A stretch of DNA of 9,857 nucleotides from Candidatus Altarchaeota archaeon (lineage in GTDB: Archaea > SpSt-1190). The translations under genes were made by a program, and so were the position numbers. The notes under the pieces were generated by a model, which did no database searches, was not told the origin of the DNA, and was given only the letters and a program-made list of their open reading frames with translations. Where the stretch lies: contig JAUUZA010000024.1 in the NCBI GenBank assembly GCA_030590165.1, forward strand, positions 1-9,857, in the 5' to 3' direction. Positions 5,477-9,857 of the stretch are shown here, piece by piece. The stretch's first letter is position 1. Each line of letters opens with the position of its first letter.

Positions 5477-8245
5477 ATGAAGTGGAAAGAGTATGAACCC
5501 AAATGGCAAAAAATTTGGGAAGATAAAAAAATATTCGTTCCAAAACTTAATAATAATAAACCAAAATTTTTTCTTACAATTCCGTATCCTTACACAAGTG
5601 GCGCCTTACATATAGGTCATGGAAGAAGTTACACACTTGGTGACATAATTGCCAGATTTAAACGTCATACCGGTCATAATGTTTTATTTCCAATGGCATT
5701 TCATATCTCCGGTTCTCCTATTCTAAGCATTAGTGATAAATTAAAAAAAGAAGATTCTAAGACTATTAGTTTATACAAAACTTATTTGAGAATTTATGAA
5801 GATAGTGAAGAAAAAGTTGATCAATTAATAAAAGAATTCGAAGACCCAAAAAGGGTGGCAGAATATTTTGCTGAAAAAATTATTAATGATTTCAAATCAA
5901 TTGGATATAGTGTTGATTGGACAAGAAAATTTAATACTGGACAAGAACGATATAATAAATTTGTTGAGTGGCAGTTTCATAAATTCAAGGATGCTGGAAT
6001 ATTAGTAAAGGGTAAACATCCAATTCTTTGGAGTCTTCAAGCAGGGCAACCTGTTGGTGAAGATGATATTGTTGATGGTGACATTGACAAAGTAACAATC
6101 AATGAATTCACTATGGTGAAATTTGAAATGGATGGTGAATTTGTTGTCACTGCAACGCTTCGTCCTGAAACTTTATTTGGTGTAACAAATCTTTGGATAA
6201 ACCCAATAGGAATTTATGTTCATGCTAAAGTTGATGACGAATATTGGTATATGAGTAGAGAAGCCGCTGAAAAATTAAGAGCCCAAGGAAAAAAGGTTGA
6301 AGTTACAAAAGATTTAAGAGGGAGAGAACTCCTTTCTAGACTCGTTAAAAACCCAATAAATGGGGAAAGAATCCCTATATTACCTGCAAGTTTTGTTAAA
6401 CTCACTAATGGAACGGGTATAGTTTTTTCAGTTCCTGCACACGCTCCTTATGATTATCAAGCCCTAAAAGATTTAAAAACAAGTCAACGATTTGCAAATA
6501 TTATTCCAAATATACTTCCTGTAATAGTGAATGTTCCCGGTTATGTTATTCCAGCCCAAGATGCAGTTGAAAGACAGGGAATACATGACCAAAAAGACCC
6601 ATTATTAGAAGAGGTATCTAAAGAAATTTACAAAGCAGAATTTTATTCAGGAGTATTAAATGAAAAATGTGGTGACTTCGCAGGAACACAAGTTTCAAAA
6701 GTGAAAGAAAAAATAAAAGGGTGGCTTGAATCTCAAAATATTACTGAAATTTTATATGAAACAAGTAGACTCGCAGTTACTCGAAGTAAAAATACTGTCG
6801 TAGTTTCAGTCCTTGACGACCAATGGTTTATTGATTATTCTAATAAAGATTGGAAATCTAAGAGTAAAAATCATATTAACAAAATGAAAATTTTCCCTGA
6901 GAAATATCGCAAAATGTTTCTTGATACTGTTGACTGGTTAGATAAACGCCCTTGTGCAAGACGCCGTGGTCTTGGTACAACTTTTCCATTTGATAAAGAA
7001 TGGGTAATTGAACCTCTTTCTGATAGCACTATCTACATGGCATATTACACAATTGCAAGACATTTAATGGATATCAAAACTGAAAAACTTACTCCTTCCT
7101 TTTTTGATTCAGTATTTCTTGGAACTGGGAAAGTGAAAGGCGTTTCTGAGAAAAAAATTAAAGAAATGAGAAGAGATTTTCTTTATTGGTATCCTAATGA
7201 TTTACGCCACACTGCTCCGGCACACATTTCAAATCATTTAACTTTTTTTATAATGCATCACTTAGCTATCTTTCCTGAAGAATTTTGGCCAAAAGCAATA
7301 ACCCTAAATGAAATGATAATTCGTGAAGGAGTAAAGATGAGTAAGAGTAAAGGAAATGTTATTCCTTTAGTTCATGTATCAAACAAATATGGCTCTGACC
7401 TTTATCGTCTCTATGTTGTCAGTTCTGGTGATTTTGATGCTGTAATTGATTGGAGAGAACGCGATGTTTTATCAGTCAGTAATAAATTAGAAAAATTTGT
7501 TGATATAATTGAAAAATCAACAGACGCTAAAGAAAGTGAATTAAATCCTGTTGATGAATGGTTTATTTCTAAATTTTATATGGCATTGAAAAAAACAACT
7601 GAATTTATGACAAATTTTGAATTTAGAGATGCCATTATTGAAATTTTATTTAAAATGTTAAATGACTTTAAATGGCTTGAAAGGCGCAGTTCTAATCCTT
7701 ATGGTGTCGTTCGGAAGATTGCTAAAGATTGGTTAATTTCTCTTGCCCCAATAATACCTCATACTGCCGAAGAATATTGGAAAAAACTTAAGGGAGACGG
7801 TTTTGCATCCCTTGCTCCTTGGCCAAAAATTCCTAAAATTAATGAAGAATCAATTCAAGGTGAAGAATATATTATTAATGTAGTCGAACAGATTAGGAAT
7901 ATTTCTAAGATGACTGAAACTATTCCTTGTAAAGTTTATTTGTATACTGCTAAAAGTTGGAAGGTAAAAGCACTTGAAGTTGTATTAGAAGATAAGGAAA
8001 GAGCAATGAAAAGAATTACTGAATTCACTAATAAGGAAGAAGCATCTAAAGCCATTCAAAAATTAATTAAACAACGAGTGTGGGAAAAATTCACTAAGCC
8101 ACTTGATGAAAAATTATTATTGAATGAAGCTCGAACAACACTTGAAAAGGAACTTAATGCGATAGTTGAAATAGATTCTATACGTGACCCATTGAAGAAG
8201 AAGGTCAAAGCCATGCCATTTAGACCGGCTATCTACCTCGAATAA
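5477..8245 (+). CDS. leuS: Leucyl-tRNA synthetase, archaeal type
   Basis: This 922-residue class I aminoacyl-tRNA synthetase charges tRNA-Leu with leucine in the cytoplasm. The Rossmann active site carries PYPYTSGALHIGH with HIGH at 45-48, and KMSKS is at 620-624. The inserted editing domain (CP1) lies between them, with the threonine-rich-type TLRPETLFG (227-235) and VPAHAPYDYQAL (319-330), whose Asp326 is the conserved editing Asp. LSDSTIYMAYYTIA, in the catalytic core, is a strong LeuRS signature. The anticodon-binding helical bundle follows, and the protein ends in the archaeal/eukaryotic-type C-terminal domain with FRPAIYLE, so it is complete. Length is slightly below the usual 930-970. 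There are only three cysteines and no CxxC pair, so it lacks the zinc-knuckle seen in some relatives. ATG at 5477 follows a TATA box at leaderless spacing. Confidence 0.96.
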   Translation: MKWKEYEPKWQKIWEDKKIFVPKLNNNKPKFFLTIPYPYTSGALHIGHGRSYTLGDIIARFKRHTGHNVLFPMAFHISGSPILSISDKLKKEDSKTISLYKTYLRIYEDSEEKVDQLIKEFEDPKRVAEYFAEKIINDFKSIGYSVDWTRKFNTGQERYNKFVEWQFHKFKDAGILVKGKHPILWSLQAGQPVGEDDIVDGDIDKVTINEFTMVKFEMDGEFVVTATLRPETLFGVTNLWINPIGIYVHAKVDDEYWYMSREAAEKLRAQGKKVEVTKDLRGRELLSRLVKNPINGERIPILPASFVKLTNGTGIVFSVPAHAPYDYQALKDLKTSQRFANIIPNILPVIVNVPGYVIPAQDAVERQGIHDQKDPLLEEVSKEIYKAEFYSGVLNEKCGDFAGTQVSKVKEKIKGWLESQNITEILYETSRLAVTRSKNTVVVSVLDDQWFIDYSNKDWKSKSKNHINKMKIFPEKYRKMFLDTVDWLDKRPCARRRGLGTTFPFDKEWVIEPLSDSTIYMAYYTIARHLMDIKTEKLTPSFFDSVFLGTGKVKGVSEKKIKEMRRDFLYWYPNDLRHTAPAHISNHLTFFIMHHLAIFPEEFWPKAITLNEMIIREGVKMSKSKGNVIPLVHVSNKYGSDLYRLYVVSSGDFDAVIDWRERDVLSVSNKLEKFVDIIEKSTDAKESELNPVDEWFISKFYMALKKTTEFMTNFEFRDAIIEILFKMLNDFKWLERRSSNPYGVVRKIAKDWLISLAPIIPHTAEEYWKKLKGDGFASLAPWPKIPKINEESIQGEEYIINVVEQIRNISKMTETIPCKVYLYTAKSWKVKALEVVLEDKERAMKRITEFTNKEEASKAIQKLIKQRVWEKFTKPLDEKLLLNEARTTLEKELNAIVEIDSIRDPLKKKVKAMPFRPAIYLE

Positions 8246-8271
8246 ATTGTTAAAATAGATTGTAACTTAAT

Positions 8272-9857
8272 TTACTTCTTCAAAGAATCTGAATATTCCT
8301 TCCACAACATAGCAAAGGCTTCAGTATTTTGTAATTGGCTGAAAGTTCCCTCAGCAATCACTCTTCCGTTATCCATCATATAAACATAGTCAAATCCCCC
8401 AAGAAGATGTAAACGGTGAACGGTTGAAATAATAGTTTTTTCACGAAATTTACTGAATACACGATTATAAATTTTCATTTCAGTAATACTATCTACACTA
8501 CTTGTTGGTTCGTCCAATAAAATTATATCACTATCCTTAGCCATAAACAGTCCTCGGGCCAATGCCACCCTCTGCTTTTCCCCACCACTCAAATTGATAC
8601 CTTTTTCTTTTAGGTCGGTATCTAATCCATCAGGGAGGCCATCTAATACAGGCTCCAGTCGGGCCAATTGTATCACCTCACGCAATTCTTTCTCACTTAT
8701 TTCTTTCCCCATAGTAATATTGAAACGAATGGTTGCTTCAAATATTTCAGGGTCTTGTGGAATTAATGTAGTCTTATTCTTCAAATGCAGCAGTCCTTCT
8801 TTCTGTTTCTTACCGTCACACCAAAGCTCACCTCTATCAGAAGGATAGAGTCCCCGTATGAGTGAAAGCACTGTACTTTTCCCAGAACCACTCTCACCTA
8901 TAATCGCTATTTTCTTTCCCCTTTCTATTTGAATATTCACCCCACGAATACCCATCACTTCACTTTCCTCTCTATGTTTAAAATTTAATTTTTTAATATC
9001 TAATTTTTTCCACCCTTTGGAAAACGGTGTAACCTTCTTATCCTTTTCCAACTTTTCATAAGCCGCTCTTATAGGTTTTGTATTCTCAATGTGTGCACTA
9101 CCCCATTCAAATTGACTATAGAGGTCGGCCACTTTGAAAAAACTATTACCTATCTTATCCAAATAACCCTTCAACATGTAAAGCGTGCCTATCATAATAG
9201 TCCCAGTAAGCACATAGTCACTATATGCCTTGAAACTGAGGGCAATCACAGTCATAAGAATTACAATATTACTCATAAAAGCCCATTTTACCTCATCAAG
9301 CAAGGCGCTCTTATTTTCAAGTTCATTAGCCTTCATAATGCGCTCATCAACCTTCCTTTTCACAGTATTTTCCCAACGGAGAGTAACCACGGTTCGTATA
9401 TTACTCAAATAATCAAAAACCGTGGCATTAACACGATTGTAAATTTTGTTTAATTTCTTGTATATTTTTCCTAACTTCAGGTCCATGAATACGGAGACAG
9501 ATATAGCCACTATAGAAATTACTAAAGCAAATAATGCCACCATTTTATCTATGGTTAGGAGTAAGATTGTTGAACCAACTATGGACACAAAAATCTCCAC
9601 CAAGCGCCAACTTTGATATTGTGAAAATCCAGACAAGGCGGAAGTGCTTCGATTTATTTTATCAATTGTATCTCCAGTATGATTGTCACGGTGCCAAGAG
9701 AGTGGAAGTGACAAGACCTTATTCATCATATCATTCTTGTAATTCCTACCCACCAGGAAACCAGTTCTTCTTTCTAAAACTCTCGCCGTACCATGGAAAA
9801 TCCAGAATCCTACATTTATTGCCATTAATAACCATATTTTCGAAATGAGAGACCACA
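8272..9857 (-). CDS. ABC half-transporter, membrane plus ATPase domains (5' end off window)
   Basis: This is an ABCB/MsbA-like exporter half, with an N-terminal membrane domain fused to an ATPase; the substrate is unknown. The frame stays open to the window edge, ten codons before the Met at 9825, so that Met is probably internal and roughly the first membrane helix is missing. Residues counted from that Met: membrane segments at about 1-14, 76-92, 96-114, 184-200 and 203-219. The ATPase domain has Walker A GESGSGKS (310-317), Q-loop Gln357, ABC signature LSGGE (412-416), Walker B ILLDEP with catalytic Glu439, and the switch His470. All key catalytic residues are present, so the ATPase should be active; two copies or a partner would make the full transporter. 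Base composition is distinctly higher in GC (about 40-45% in sampled lines) than the neighbours. The gene converges on leuS with 26 bases between stops. Confidence 0.92.
   Translation of the reverse strand, partial: WSLISKIWLLMAINVGFWIFHGTARVLERRTGFLVGRNYKNDMMNKVLSLPLSWHRDNHTGDTIDKINRSTSALSGFSQYQSWRLVEIFVSIVGSTILLLTIDKMVALFALVISIVAISVSVFMDLKLGKIYKKLNKIYNRVNATVFDYLSNIRTVVTLRWENTVKRKVDERIMKANELENKSALLDEVKWAFMSNIVILMTVIALSFKAYSDYVLTGTIMIGTLYMLKGYLDKIGNSFFKVADLYSQFEWGSAHIENTKPIRAAYEKLEKDKKVTPFSKGWKKLDIKKLNFKHREESEVMGIRGVNIQIERGKKIAIIGESGSGKSTVLSLIRGLYPSDRGELWCDGKKQKEGLLHLKNKTTLIPQDPEIFEATIRFNITMGKEISEKELREVIQLARLEPVLDGLPDGLDTDLKEKGINLSGGEKQRVALARGLFMAKDSDIILLDEPTSSVDSITEMKIYNRVFSKFREKTIISTVHRLHLLGGFDYVYMMDNGRVIAEGTFSQLQNTEAFAMLWKEYSDSLKK

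Noticed and set aside
6220-6405. Minus-strand open frame of 61 codons
   Set aside because: It lies wholly inside the LeuRS editing domain and shows no recognisable protein features.
8246-8271. GTTA...TAAC inverted repeat between leuS and the ABC gene as a terminator hairpin
   Set aside because: Only four base pairs with a ten-base loop and no T-run beside it; this is no better than chance in AT-rich DNA.
8594-9848. Several plus-strand open frames of 60-120 codons
   Set aside because: They lie opposite the ABC transporter, whose catalytic motifs are all intact, and their sequences are low in recognisable protein character.

Overview
The window looks like ordinary core chromosome from an AT-rich archaeon. 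Sampled lines are about 20-35% GC in most genes. The archaeal diagnosis rests on a Hel308-type helicase, the RNA polymerase subunit Rpo11/RpoL, an RPA32-like OB-fold protein, an archaeal-type leucyl-tRNA synthetase and a pilin-like protein with a class III signal. Compact gene spacing and low GC would fit a DPANN-type lineage, but that placement is inference and nothing here proves it. I did not find a convincing new defence or mobile system.

Layout from left to right: a pilin-like secreted protein (minus, 16-420) is divergent, across only 31 bases, from a Hel308 DNA helicase (plus, 452-2578). A MinD-family ATPase (plus, 2641-3390) converges on rpoL (minus, 3403-3654). A membrane glycosyltransferase of family GT2 (plus, about 3732-4859) is divergent from rpoL. 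It is followed by an OB-fold plus winged-helix protein (plus, 4893-5435) and by leucyl-tRNA synthetase (plus, 5477-8245). The right end holds a convergent, 5'-truncated ABC half-transporter (minus, 8272 to beyond the edge) whose base composition is visibly richer in GC.

The genes do not form one pathway. They fall into DNA repair and replication (Hel308, RPA-like), information processing (RpoL, LeuRS), and the cell surface and membrane (pilin, GT2, ABC transporter, possibly MinD). Almost every gene has its own TATA-like element centred about 24-26 bases before the start codon and no Shine-Dalgarno sequence. Mostly single-gene, leaderless transcription therefore seems likely. Three of the seven complete genes appear to start with TTG or GTG.

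There is no gene-free stretch longer than 80 bases. I saw no tRNA, rRNA, CRISPR array, insertion sequence or long repeat.
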